Source of the DNA: Pseudomonas sp. MWU13-2105
GTDB taxonomy: Bacteria; Pseudomonadota; Gammaproteobacteria; Pseudomonadales; Pseudomonadaceae
DNA length: 64,000 nt
Direction: 5' to 3'
Assembly: GCF_023242315.1 (NCBI RefSeq)
Contig: NZ_JALLIY010000020.1
Location: 97,660 to 161,659 of the forward strand
Shown here: positions 52,194 through 61,400 of the stretch, piece after piece
How positions within the stretch are numbered: position 1 is the first letter of the stretch
How the letters are laid out: the number at the start of each line of letters is the position of its first letter
Program-made: the position numbers and the translations under genes
The notes under the pieces: model-generated
Databases searched by the model: none
Seen by the model: the letters and a program-made list of their open reading frames with translations, nothing else
Told to the model about the DNA's origin: nothing

Positions 52194-52661
52194 CTAGAAT
52201 TTCGGCCCGGAACGGGTGTTGTTGCCCTTGGCCAGCCGATCATAGAGCACCACGTTGACCGTCGCCGCCAGGTTCATGCAGCCGGTGGTCGGGATATACA
52301 CCACGTCCTCGCACCAGTCGCGGATGTCCTTGTCCAGCGAGCCGTCTTCCGGGCCGAAGATGTACAGCGCCCGATCCGGATGGGTGTATTCGGGCAGCGA
52401 GCGCGCGCCTTCCACCAACTCCACTGCCACCGGCACGCAGCCCAGCGGCAGGATTTTCTTCAGGTCGTCGATGCCGATCAGTGGGATGTCCTGGTGGACT
52501 TTCTTGGTGTCGGTGACAAAGTCCCGGGCTCGCTCGTAGCGCTTGCCGGTATAGAACACCGAGGCCACGCCGTAGCAGCCAGCCGCACGCATCACCGAGC
52601 CGACGTTCTCCGGTGACTTGGGGTTATACAAACCAATGCAGCTGTATCTTTTGTTTGCCAC
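52194..52661 (-). CDS. SpoU/TrmH-family RNA methyltransferase
   Basis: The 155-residue SPOUT methyltransferase has the knot motifs NPKSPENVGSVMRAAGCYG, LYIFGPEDGSLDKDI and IPTTGCMNLAATVNVVLYDR. It probably 2'-O-methylates tRNA or rRNA; the target is unknown. It stands alone, convergent with the preceding gene. Confidence 0.93.
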   Translation of the reverse strand: MANKRYSCIGLYNPKSPENVGSVMRAAGCYGVASVFYTGKRYERARDFVTDTKKVHQDIPLIGIDDLKKILPLGCVPVAVELVEGARSLPEYTHPDRALYIFGPEDGSLDKDIRDWCEDVVYIPTTGCMNLAATVNVVLYDRLAKGNNTRSGPKF

Positions 52662-52709
52662 GAGCCGGGTGCCTTCCAGGAAAAAGACGCGATTATACCG
52701 GCATCTCCG

Positions 52710-53417
52710 TCAGTTCGTGGCGTCGGGATAGTTCGAGGGGAACAGTGCACGGCGGGTTTGCTCGTCGTTGACCTGCTTGAACGCATGGCTCTTGCCCACC
52801 TGACGGGCGCGGGCCACGGCCGGGCGAGCGTCGATACGCTGGAACCAGGCCGACAGGTGGGGGTAGGCCGCCAATGGCGTTGCTTCGCCCTTGAGCACGC
52901 GCGCCGCCCGGTCGATCCAGCCCCAGGCCGAGATATCGGCAATCGAATAGCTGTCGCCGACGATATAGTTGCGTCCGGCCAGATGTCGGTCCAGTACCCG
53001 GTAGTGCCGTTCGGCTTCGCGGCGATAACGGTTGATCGCGTAGGGAAGGCTTTCCGGGGCCGAGTACTGGAAGTGCACCGCCTGCCCGGAAAATGGCCCC
53101 AGGCCCGTACCGATAAACATCATCCACGACAGCAGTTCGCCCCGATCGCCGGGGTCACCGCCGAGCAGCCCGGTCTTTTCACTCAGGTAGAGCAGGATCG
53201 CGTTCGAGTCGAAGACCCGGACTTCGCCACCGTTCGCTCCCTCGCTATCAATGATTGCCGGGACCTTGCCATTCGGGTTGATCGCGAGGAACTCCGGGCT
53301 GTGTTGCTCGCCCTTGCTGGTATCGATCGGAACCAGCTCATAGGGCAGCGCCGTTTCCTCAAGAAACAGGGCGATTTTGGCTGGATTGGGTGTCGGGTGG
53401 AAAAAGAAACGGATCAT
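52710..53417 (-). CDS. Glutathione S-transferase family protein
   Basis: The 235-residue protein has a thioredoxin-like N terminus (MIRFFFHPTPNPAKIALFLE) and a helical C-terminal GST domain (GDSYSIADISAWGW). It is close to the YghU/YfcG-like group. AGGA lies nine bases before the ATG at 53417. A divergent TetR gene next to it may regulate it. Confidence 0.93.
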   Translation of the reverse strand: MIRFFFHPTPNPAKIALFLEETALPYELVPIDTSKGEQHSPEFLAINPNGKVPAIIDSEGANGGEVRVFDSNAILLYLSEKTGLLGGDPGDRGELLSWMMFIGTGLGPFSGQAVHFQYSAPESLPYAINRYRREAERHYRVLDRHLAGRNYIVGDSYSIADISAWGWIDRAARVLKGEATPLAAYPHLSAWFQRIDARPAVARARQVGKSHAFKQVNDEQTRRALFPSNYPDATN

Positions 53418-53543
53418 GGCGAAAGGTCCTGGCTGATGTTTTTGATCGGGTGTTATAAAATAGGGCGAAACGTTGGCGCGTGGCAATCGACGTTTGTTTC
53501 AACGAATATCAGCGCCACTTCAATTTGAGTTCATGTGTGAGTT

Positions 53544-54125
53544 ATGGCGCGACCCAGAGAATTTGACGAGGCCGCTGCGCTGGACGCAGCGATCCACTGC
53601 TTTTGGTCCCGCGGCTACGAGGCCACTTCCGTACGGGACCTGGCGCTGGCCATGGGGATCACCGGGGCCAGTTTGTACAACGCCTTTGGCGACAAGCGCG
53701 CGCTCTTCGCGCAGGCCCTCGATCACTACATCAAGCGCGGCTTCTGCGAGCGTTCCCTGCGCCTGGAGCTGCAACTGCCACCCCGCGAAGCCATTCAGAC
53801 GTTTTTCAACGAGATCATCGAACTGTCGCTTTGCGACCCCGAGCACAAGGGGTGTTTTATCGTCAACGCGGCCCTTGAGGTGGCGCCCCACGATCCGCAG
53901 TTCAAGGCGGTCTTGGCCACGGTCCAGGAGAGCATGGAAGGCTTTTTCCGACGCTGTATCAGTGCCGGCCAGGCCCAGGGCAGTATCTGTGCGTCGCAGT
54001 CGGCGGACGATCTGGCGCGCCTGTGCCTGGGGGTCTTGATGGGGCTGCGGGTGCTGGCCCGTTCAAGGCCGGAACGGGAGCTGTTGGAAGGGCTGGTGCG
54101 ACCGCTCTTCGGGTTATTGAAATAG
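53544..54125 (+). CDS. TetR-family transcriptional regulator
   Basis: The 193-residue regulator has an N-terminal HTH (ALDAAIHCFWSRGYEATSVR then LALAMGITGASLYNAFGDKR) and a C-terminal ligand-binding domain of the TetR_C type. It lies divergent from the GST gene with a 126-bp gap, so it is a likely repressor of it. Confidence 0.94.
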   Translation: MARPREFDEAAALDAAIHCFWSRGYEATSVRDLALAMGITGASLYNAFGDKRALFAQALDHYIKRGFCERSLRLELQLPPREAIQTFFNEIIELSLCDPEHKGCFIVNAALEVAPHDPQFKAVLATVQESMEGFFRRCISAGQAQGSICASQSADDLARLCLGVLMGLRVLARSRPERELLEGLVRPLFGLLK

Positions 54126-54180
54126 CCTGTCTTGATGAGGGCTGTCGGATGGATGGCTGTGGGCGCGAGCTGGCTCGCCC

Positions 54181-55083
54181 CTACAGGGCCGGGGCGAATT
54201 GACGCCGTACCAGACGCTCGATCAACTCGACATCGGCCTCTGGGCTGAGGTCTTTCGCACTGCCGGCGGCGCCGGTGGCCTGCAATTCCAGTGCACTGCC
54301 CGGCGCCTTTTGCAGCAGCAGATAGTCGGCACCGCAATTGCCGCAGAACACATGATCGCCGGCGCGGTGCGCGCGCTTGAGTACCACGGTCGGCCCGCAC
54401 ATGTCGCAGTGCCGCAGGGGAATGCCCTGGTCGGTGTGGCCGATGATCGGGCTCAAGTCTCCTGACTCCCCCAGTTGAATGAACAACGCGCCAAAGTGTG
54501 CGTCAAACTGGGTGCCGAGGTTCTTGCCGATGATCTGCAATGCCTGTGCCTGTGGCATGCCCGCACGATAGGGACGGGTACTGGTCATGGCATCGAAGGC
54601 ATCGCAGATACCGACGATGCTTGCCAGATGGGGAATCTCACCGGTCTTGAGCCCCAGGGGGTAGCCCCGGCCATCGGGCATCTCATGGTGCAGGCGCACG
54701 GCGTCCTCCACCAACACCGCCAGCGGGTGGGCATGCAGCAGCCGAAAACCGATTTCGGGGTGGGTCTTGATCACGGCGTATTCCTCGTCGCTCAAGGGCC
54801 CGGCCTTGCGCAGCACCGCGTCGGGAATACCGACCTTGCCCAGGTCATGGACAAAACCGCCCAAGGCGATCCGCGCCACTTCCTCCGTCGCGAAACCGGC
54901 TTTCTGCGCCAGCAGCTCGCAGAACTGCGCCACCCGCCACAGATGTCCGCCGGTATAGGGATCCCGCGCCTCCACCACCCAGGCCATCACCAGCAGGCTG
55001 GACAGCAATTCTTGTTCCGGGCGCGAAACCTGGATCGGTTGGCGGGCGCCCAGCAGATTTTGAATCAATTGGTTCAGCTTCAT
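54181..55083 (-). CDS. HD-GYP domain protein with C-terminal zinc ribbon
   Basis: The 300-residue protein carries an HD-GYP domain: FVHDLGKVGIPDAVL (HD) and RLHHEMPDGRGYPLG (the HHE...GRGYP signature), a c-di-GMP phosphodiesterase or related regulator. The C terminus has two CxxC pairs (CDMCG and CGNCG) forming a zinc ribbon, an unusual addition. No REC or membrane part. The GYP triad is intact (GYP), so activity is plausible. Confidence 0.92.
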   Translation of the reverse strand: MKLNQLIQNLLGARQPIQVSRPEQELLSSLLVMAWVVEARDPYTGGHLWRVAQFCELLAQKAGFATEEVARIALGGFVHDLGKVGIPDAVLRKAGPLSDEEYAVIKTHPEIGFRLLHAHPLAVLVEDAVRLHHEMPDGRGYPLGLKTGEIPHLASIVGICDAFDAMTSTRPYRAGMPQAQALQIIGKNLGTQFDAHFGALFIQLGESGDLSPIIGHTDQGIPLRHCDMCGPTVVLKRAHRAGDHVFCGNCGADYLLLQKAPGSALELQATGAAGSAKDLSPEADVELIERLVRRQFAPAL

Positions 55084-55304
55084 TGAAGGCGTTCTCGGGA
55101 CAGGGATAAGAAGGGAGGGGCGCGCACATTCACACTGGCACTTTGCCCTGTTGAGAAGGTATAGGGCTTTAAATTACAGCCGTTGGAAAAAATCTTGGTC
55201 TTGTATTTTGGATCGATCGATTTAGAATGCCAGCCATCTCAAGGCATCTCAAGGTGTTTGGCGTATTGCCTAGGCCGGTTGGTGGCCTGACAGGAGCGTT
55301 CGTT

Positions 55305-57230
55305 ATGGTCACCGATTGGTTGATGGGCGCTTCGGTGCGTCGCAAGTTGACGCTGGGGTTTGGCAGTGTGTTGCTGCTCACGGCGCTGCTGACCGGGATC
55401 GCCTGGTACAGCATCGGGCAATTGACCATGCGCAGCGAAGCGCTGGTGGACAGCGTGTCGCTGGACACGCAGATCGCCGCCGTGCGCTTGCAGGAAAACG
55501 AATTCGACCGTACCGGGCAAGGCACGGCGGTTGACGCCTATGCCGGGCAGATGCAGGCGTTGTATGCCGGTGTCGACAAGCTGCAGATGAGCCTGGAAAG
55601 CGACGCGCAGGCAACCCTGGTGCGTATCCGTGAGGTGGCCCGGGCTTATCAACAGAGTTTTGCCGAGTTTGTCGCGGCCCGACGCCAGGCTCGCGAAGCG
55701 GAAAAGGCCATGGTGCCGGTGATGGAGAATATCGCCGAGCAACTGACGCAGTTGCGTAGCCAATTTTTCCAGCAAATGCGCAGCGATCCGGCGGTCACCG
55801 TCGATCAGGCGCAGTCGGTGGTCGAGTTGCAATGGCTGATGGCGCAATTGCGCGATCAGGTGCGCCTGTATATCGCCGATCCGCTGCCCGAAGCGCAGTT
55901 GCGCGTTTCGAAGATGGCCGACCGGATTCGTGTGCAGGGTAACGATTTGTATGGGCAACTGCCGGGTGATGCCTTGCAGGCGCCGTTGCTCGGAGCGTTG
56001 CAGGCGGCGGTGACCTACCAGGACCGGGTCGTGGACTTTAGCGACAGCGTGCTCAAGAGCCAACAGGCGAAACAGGCGATGCTGGCGCAGGCGGGTGACT
56101 TGCAGCAACTGAGTGCTGCGGTCTATCAACTGCAATTGCAAGGGCGCGCTCACGATGTGCGAATGGCTCGCGGCGAGCTGTTGCTGGCGGGAGCCCTGGC
56201 GCTGTTGTTGGGTTTGCTCTCGGCCTGGGCCATGACCCGGCAGATCGTCCCGCCGCTCAAGCGGACCCTGGCCCTGGCTCGGCAGATCGCCTCGGGCGAC
56301 CTGACCGGTAACCTGGAAAGCCGTCGGCGTGACGAACTGGGGCAAATGATGATGGCCATGCGGGAAATGGCCGGACATCTACGTCAACTGATCGGCAGCA
56401 TCGGCGACGGCACGCATCAACTGACCCAGGCCGCCGAAGGCTTGTCGACCGTCACCGCCCACAGCAGCGCGGGAATCTCGCAACAGCGCCAGCAAACCGA
56501 AGAGGTTGCCGGCGCCATGACCGAGATGGTCGACAGTGCCCAGCATATTGCCCGTAACGCCCAGCAGGCCTCGGAGGCGGCGCAGGCGGCCGAGCGGCGG
56601 AGTGTCGAGGGCAATCGCGTGGTCAGCCAAGCGATCGAGCACTTTGAAGCCCTGGTACTCAACGTTGATCGCTCCGCCCTGGCAATGGAGCGTCTGCGTG
56701 AAGACGGTGAACGCATCGGCGGGGTATTCGGGGTGATCCGCGAGGTGGCGGAACAGACCAATCTGCTGGCACTCAACGCCGCCATTGAAGCCGCGCGCGC
56801 CGGCGAAGCAGGGCGGGGGTTTGCGGTGGTGGCCGACGAAGTACGGGCACTGGCGCAGCGTACCCAGCGTTCCACCGAGGAAATCGAGGGGCTGATCGCG
56901 GCCTTGCATGGTGGCACCGAGCAAGCCACGGCGATCATGCGCCAGAGCCAGGAGATGAGCTTGTCCAGTGTGGTCCTGGCTCGTGAGGCCGGTGGCGTGC
57001 TCAGTGAAATTCGCCAGTCGGCGTCGCTGATCCAGTCAATGAACTCGCAGATCGCCACGGCCGCCGATCAGCAGACCCGCGCTTGCGAACAGATCAGCGG
57101 CAATCTGACCCGGGTCCGCGATATTGCCGACGAGTCGGCGCAGTCGAGTGCCCGCACGGCGACGGCGAGCCTCGAACTGTCACGCCTGGGCGGCGATCTC
57201 AGCGTGCTGGTCCAGCGATTTACGGTGTAG
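55305..57230 (+). CDS. Methyl-accepting chemotaxis protein
   Basis: The 641-residue receptor starts at the ATG at 55305 with AGGAG eight bases upstream. Layout: short cytoplasmic part, a transmembrane helix (about 15-35), a large helical periplasmic sensor of the bimodular HBM type, a second transmembrane helix (about 293-312), a HAMP domain, and the signalling domain with VIREVAEQTNLLALNAAIEA then AGRGFAVVADEVRAL. The ligand is unknown. No pentapeptide CheR tether is seen at the C terminus. Confidence 0.94.
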   Translation: MVTDWLMGASVRRKLTLGFGSVLLLTALLTGIAWYSIGQLTMRSEALVDSVSLDTQIAAVRLQENEFDRTGQGTAVDAYAGQMQALYAGVDKLQMSLESDAQATLVRIREVARAYQQSFAEFVAARRQAREAEKAMVPVMENIAEQLTQLRSQFFQQMRSDPAVTVDQAQSVVELQWLMAQLRDQVRLYIADPLPEAQLRVSKMADRIRVQGNDLYGQLPGDALQAPLLGALQAAVTYQDRVVDFSDSVLKSQQAKQAMLAQAGDLQQLSAAVYQLQLQGRAHDVRMARGELLLAGALALLLGLLSAWAMTRQIVPPLKRTLALARQIASGDLTGNLESRRRDELGQMMMAMREMAGHLRQLIGSIGDGTHQLTQAAEGLSTVTAHSSAGISQQRQQTEEVAGAMTEMVDSAQHIARNAQQASEAAQAAERRSVEGNRVVSQAIEHFEALVLNVDRSALAMERLREDGERIGGVFGVIREVAEQTNLLALNAAIEAARAGEAGRGFAVVADEVRALAQRTQRSTEEIEGLIAALHGGTEQATAIMRQSQEMSLSSVVLAREAGGVLSEIRQSASLIQSMNSQIATAADQQTRACEQISGNLTRVRDIADESAQSSARTATASLELSRLGGDLSVLVQRFTV

Positions 57231-57233
57231 CCG

Positions 57234-57608
57234 TTACTCGTCTTTCTTCATCAACCCGGCCAGCGCCGCGAACGGATTGTGGGTGGCCTTGGCGATCTTC
57301 GGGCTGCTCAGGGAACCGTCGCCGAAGTATTGCTGGTCGGTGTAGCGCGAGTGCTCGTTGTCATGGCAGAACAGGCACAGCAGTTCCCAGTTGGAACCGT
57401 CCTGCGGGTTGTTGTCATGGTTGTGGTCGCGGTGATGCACGGTGAGCTCGCTCAGGCGCTTGCCGGAAAACTCACGGGCGCAGCGACCGCAGACGTGCGG
57501 GTACATTTTCAGCGCCTTGTCACGATAGCCCATCTCTTTATCGCGTTTCGCATCGGCCAGGATGCGATCCAGCTTGGCGGTATGGGAGGGAGGGTTGGCC
57601 GAACTCAT
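57234..57608 (-). CDS. YajD family HNH nuclease
   Basis: The 124-residue protein has an HNH motif: CGRCAREFSGKRLSELTVHH, DHNHDNNPQDGSNWELLCLF and CHDNEH. Zinc ligands are four Cys (CGRC, CLFC). A housekeeping-type member, conserved near the same locus in many gammaproteobacteria; the target is unknown. It is convergent with the chemoreceptor gene. Confidence 0.92.
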   Translation of the reverse strand: MSSANPPSHTAKLDRILADAKRDKEMGYRDKALKMYPHVCGRCAREFSGKRLSELTVHHRDHNHDNNPQDGSNWELLCLFCHDNEHSRYTDQQYFGDGSLSSPKIAKATHNPFAALAGLMKKDE

Positions 57609-57658
57609 GGGGTCACCTTGTCGAATGGGTTAATGACGGTTATGCGGCAAAGTCTAGC

Positions 57659-58345
57659 TCAGTTCTTGAGCTTCTCGGCGATCCAGATGGTGTGCCGCGT
57701 GCCCTTGTTACCGTGGGCATAGACCTGGACTTCCTCGGCCTTGAAACCGGCCTTGCGCAGCTTGTCGGAGAAATGGCTGTCGGCACTGGCCGACCACACC
57801 GCCAGCACGCCCTTGGGCCGCAGGGCCTTGGCACAGGCGCTCAGGCCGCCGGTGGAGTAGAGCCAGCTGTTGGCTCTCTGGGTCAGGCCTTCGGGACCGT
57901 TATCGACATCGAGCATGATCGCATCGAAGCCATTGGCCTCGGCCTGCAGTACCTTGGCCACGTCTTCCAGGCGAATCACCGTGCGCGGGTCATCCAGTGG
58001 TCGGCCGGCTTTCTCCCCCAAAGGGCCGCGGTTCCACTCGACGACGCCCGGCACCAGTTCGGCGACCACGACTTCGGCACTCTTGCCCAGGTGCTTGAGG
58101 GCCGCGGCCAGGGTGAAGCCCATGCCGAGGCCGCCGATCAACACCCGTGAGTGCGGGCGGCCGGCGACCTTGCGGCAGGGAATTTCCGCCAGGGCATCTT
58201 CGGAGCCGTGCATGCGGGTGTTCATCAATTGCCCGCCGTCACCGCCCTGGATCTTGATCACGAAGTCTTCGCCATACTCGAACAGGCACAGGGCACCGCC
58301 GTTTTCGGGAATTGCAGCGGTGTCCAGCAGAACGAAACGTTTCAT
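57659..58345 (-). CDS. Spermidine synthase-like protein
   Basis: A 228-residue class I Rossmann protein like the spermidine synthase fold: the motif VLIGGLGMGFTLAAALKHLG, VVVAELVPGVVEWN and FDAIMLDVDNGPEGL. It lacks the N-terminal beta-barrel tetramer part of true synthases, so the substrate is uncertain. Start at 58345 (MKRFVLLDTA). It is divergent from a proline-rich secreted protein. Confidence 0.88.
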   Translation of the reverse strand: MKRFVLLDTAAIPENGGALCLFEYGEDFVIKIQGGDGGQLMNTRMHGSEDALAEIPCRKVAGRPHSRVLIGGLGMGFTLAAALKHLGKSAEVVVAELVPGVVEWNRGPLGEKAGRPLDDPRTVIRLEDVAKVLQAEANGFDAIMLDVDNGPEGLTQRANSWLYSTGGLSACAKALRPKGVLAVWSASADSHFSDKLRKAGFKAEEVQVYAHGNKGTRHTIWIAEKLKN

Positions 58346-58427
58346 GGAAATCTCATTGGGAGGGGCAAAATAGCCGCGTTGCGAGTAGCCTGATGGCAGA
58401 CAGAGAAGTCTGGCAACGGAGCCATTG

Positions 58428-58712
58428 ATGAAACGCGCTATTGTAGCGGTCATTGCCTTGACCGCGCTCACCATTACCACGCTACGGGCCGAGGATCTCT
58501 CGCCGGTACCGGTCACGCCGAAACCGGGGGCGCCGAGCACGGCGACTCCCACGCCGTCCCCGCAGATCACCCCGCGCACGCCGCCCAAGCCTGGCGAGCC
58601 GCTGCCCAGCATCGAGTTGCCGCAGCCGCCCAAGGACCAGACCCAGCCGGGTCCGGAACAGAACGACAAGACCGACAAGACGGATAAGGCGAAGGAGGAA
58701 ACCTCCAGCTAG
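58428..58712 (+). CDS. Small proline-rich exported protein
   Basis: A 94-residue protein with a signal peptide (MKRAIVAVIALTALTITTLR then AEDL) and a low-complexity mature part of Pro, Thr, Lys and Asp. GGAG lies six bases before the ATG. Its stop overlaps the stop of the convergent gene by 4 bases. No function can be assigned. Confidence 0.8.
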   Translation: MKRAIVAVIALTALTITTLRAEDLSPVPVTPKPGAPSTATPTPSPQITPRTPPKPGEPLPSIELPQPPKDQTQPGPEQNDKTDKTDKAKEETSS

Positions 58713-59182
58713 ATCTGTTGCGAGAGCAATTGGCCGTCCGCCATGCGCAGTCGCTTGGACAGCGCAATGGCGATGGCGCGGATGATCTTGGCGGCGATCT
58801 TCGGTGCGTCATTGAGCATCTTTTCCAGGGAGTCCTTGCCCAGGTTCAGCAACTGGCAATCGCTGGCGGCCACGCAACTGGCCGAGCGCCGCTCGCCATC
58901 GAGCACCGCCATCTCGCCGAAGGCCCGGCCGGCGCGCAGGGTGGCGATCACCACCGCTTGGCCCTCGGCGTTGCTCTTCTGCACGTTCACGCTGCCGTGA
59001 TGAATGATGCACATGAAGGTCCCGGCGTCCCCTTCGTTGAAGATGGCTTCGCCCCTGGTGACGCTGCTGATGCTGAAATAGCCGGCAGCGGCGAGGAAGT
59101 CCGCCGGCAACAAGCTGGCGAACAAACCGCAGTCCATCAGCATGTCGCGGATTTCGTTATTCAGTAAGGTCGGTTCTGACAT
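58709..59182 (-). CDS. Cyclic-nucleotide-binding domain protein
   Basis: The 157-residue protein is a single CNMP-binding (Crp-like) domain: AIFNEGDAGTFMCIIHHGSV, then AFGEMAVLDGERRSASCVAA, with the phosphate-binding cassette conserved. No HTH follows, so it is not a Crp-type DNA-binding protein; it may bind a partner. It is adjacent to the oligopeptidase gene on the same strand. Confidence 0.9.
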   Translation of the reverse strand: MSEPTLLNNEIRDMLMDCGLFASLLPADFLAAAGYFSISSVTRGEAIFNEGDAGTFMCIIHHGSVNVQKSNAEGQAVVIATLRAGRAFGEMAVLDGERRSASCVAASDCQLLNLGKDSLEKMLNDAPKIAAKIIRAIAIALSKRLRMADGQLLSQQI

Positions 59183-59273
59183 GGCTCACGGTCTTTTCTT
59201 GTTGCCTGTTGTTCTGTGCGGGCATTGAAGCCCGGCGGCCCAGGGTTAAGACAAGGGCGCCGGGCAGAGTTCC

Positions 59274-61325
59274 TCAGACCAGGCCGAGAACCTTGAACAC
59301 GAAGGCGTATTCGAGGGCTACGTCACGTAATCCCTGGTAACGACCACTCATGCCACCATGGCCGGCACCCAGATCGGTCTTGAGCAAGAGTAGATGCTCG
59401 TCGGTCTTCGTGGCGCGCAGTTTCGCCACCCACTTGGCCGCTTCCCAGTACTGTACGCGACTGTCGTTATAGCCGGCGATCACCAGGATCGCCGGGTAAG
59501 CCTGGGCGCGGACGTTTTCATACGGCGCGTAGGCCTTGATCCGCGCGTACACTTCGGGTTCCTCGGGATTGCCCCATTCGTCGTATTCGGTGACGGTCAG
59601 CGGCAGGTCCGGGTCGAGCATGGTGTTCAGCACGTCGACGAACGGCACTTCGGCGATGGCGGCCTGGAACAGTTCCGGGCGTTGGTTGAGCACGGCACCG
59701 ATCAACAGGCCGCCGGCGCTGCCGCCGCTGATGGCCAGTTGCTTGGACGTGGTCAGGCCCTCGGCGATCAGGTGCTCGGCGCAGGCGATAAAGTCGTCGA
59801 AGCTGTTCTGCTTGTGCGCCTGTTTGCCGGCGCGGTACCAGGCTTCGCCCAGTTCGCCGCCGCCGCGCACATGGGCGATGGCGAAGGCCATGCCGCGCTC
59901 CAGCAGGCTCAGGCGGGCGTGGGAGAACCACGGGTCGAGGCTTTCGCCGTAGGCGCCGTAGCCGTAGAGGTAGAGCGGGGTGGCCTGGCCTTGCAGTTCG
60001 CGCTTGACCACCAGGCTGATGGGGACCCGCGTGCCGTCCGCGGCCGTGGCCCAGAGGCGCTGGCTGACATAGGCGTCGGGGTCGAAATCGCCCAGTACCG
60101 GGGTCTGCTTGAGTACGCTCTGTTCGCCGCTGGCCAGGGTCAGTTGGCGGATCTCGGCCGGACGATTCAGCGATTCGTAGCGCAAGCGGATCGTCTGGCT
60201 GGTGAATTCCAGGCTGTCCTGTACGTAGAGGCTGTAGGCGGCATCCGGCAGTTGCACGCGATAGCCCGGCAGGCCTTGGGGGCGCACTTCAAGGATCGGC
60301 AGTCCGCCTTCACGCAGGCTCAGGCACAGGGCCGAGGCATTCAGGGTCAGGCCTTCGAGCATCACCTGGTCGTCGTGGGGCACCAGCAATTGCCAGTCGG
60401 CGCGGCTTGGCACGCCGTGGTCCGGGGCGTGGAACAGGGCGAAGTTGATGCCGTCCTGGTTGCTGCGGATAAACCAGCTCCACTGCTCCTGGTACTGGCC
60501 ATGGTCGACGAAGTACTCGTGGCCTTCGACCCGTGGCGCCAGGCAGGTGAAGGCCTGGGCCGGGGTCTCGGCATCCAGGGCCCAGGCTTCGCTGGTGGTC
60601 TTGCTGTTGAGCAGCACCACCAGTTGACGTTCGGAACTGCTGCGGTAGCAGTGCAGGAAGAAGCGCCCGTCGGTTTCGTGCAGGACTTCCTCGGCCGTAC
60701 TGTCGCCGAGGCGATGGCGGTACAGCTTGTGGGGGCGATGGGTGTCATCCAGCTCGGCAAAAAACAGCGTCTGGCTGTCATTGGCCCAGGTCATGCTGCC
60801 GTCGCAGTCGTCGAACGGCAGCTCGCTGACCGCACCGCTGGCCAGCTCCTTGACGTACAGGCGATAGACCTCCTCGCCGCTGGTGTCGAGGCTGTAGGCC
60901 AGGCGTTGGTGATCCGGGCTGACGCTGAAGGCTCCGAGGGAGAAGAAGCCGCCCGCCGCCAGCACATTGGGGTCGAGCAGCAGGGCCTCGGCGCTTTCAT
61001 CCACGGTCAGGCTGTCATCGGCCGGACGCGGGCAGCGGTAGTGCCGCGGGTATTCGTCGCCGGCGGTGGTGCGGGTGTAGTACAGGAACGGTCCCCAGGG
61101 TGAGGGCAGGGACAGGTCGGTTTCGAGAATCCGTGCCTTGATCTCCTCGAACAGGCTTTCGCGCAGTTCGGCTTGGTCGGCCAACCGGGCTTCCTGGTAG
61201 CTGTTTTCGGCCTTGAGGTAGTCGAGCACGGCATCGCTGTCGCGCTCCTGCAACCAGGCGTACGGGTCCGTGCCCGCATCGCGGCGGGCAATCGGGGCGC
61301 TGTTGACGCGGCTATCGAGGGACAT
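59274..61325 (-). CDS. ptrB: Prolyl oligopeptidase family protein (oligopeptidase B type)
   Basis: A 683-residue S9 serine peptidase: N-terminal seven-bladed propeller (about 75-400) and C-terminal hydrolase domain with catalytic S536 (SGGSAGGLLIG), D621 (AGYNDSRV) and H656 (GAGHGGMSG). Oligopeptidase B cleaves short peptides after Arg or Lys. Start at 61325 (MSLDSRVNSA); a longer frame upstream includes intron sequence and is spurious. The group II intron begins about 75 bases upstream on the other strand and may alter its promoter. Confidence 0.93.
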   Translation of the reverse strand: MSLDSRVNSAPIARRDAGTDPYAWLQERDSDAVLDYLKAENSYQEARLADQAELRESLFEEIKARILETDLSLPSPWGPFLYYTRTTAGDEYPRHYRCPRPADDSLTVDESAEALLLDPNVLAAGGFFSLGAFSVSPDHQRLAYSLDTSGEEVYRLYVKELASGAVSELPFDDCDGSMTWANDSQTLFFAELDDTHRPHKLYRHRLGDSTAEEVLHETDGRFFLHCYRSSSERQLVVLLNSKTTSEAWALDAETPAQAFTCLAPRVEGHEYFVDHGQYQEQWSWFIRSNQDGINFALFHAPDHGVPSRADWQLLVPHDDQVMLEGLTLNASALCLSLREGGLPILEVRPQGLPGYRVQLPDAAYSLYVQDSLEFTSQTIRLRYESLNRPAEIRQLTLASGEQSVLKQTPVLGDFDPDAYVSQRLWATAADGTRVPISLVVKRELQGQATPLYLYGYGAYGESLDPWFSHARLSLLERGMAFAIAHVRGGGELGEAWYRAGKQAHKQNSFDDFIACAEHLIAEGLTTSKQLAISGGSAGGLLIGAVLNQRPELFQAAIAEVPFVDVLNTMLDPDLPLTVTEYDEWGNPEEPEVYARIKAYAPYENVRAQAYPAILVIAGYNDSRVQYWEAAKWVAKLRATKTDEHLLLLKTDLGAGHGGMSGRYQGLRDVALEYAFVFKVLGLV

Positions 61326-61400
61326 GGGCAACTCTCTGTGGGCGGATCGCTGACGGCGGGGCAGCCGGACCGGCGAAAAGCCGTTATCATAAGCATCTCT

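Noticed and set aside
59394..61103. 569-codon plus-strand frame opposite ptrB
   Set aside because: Shadow of the oligopeptidase gene caused by third-position GC bias.
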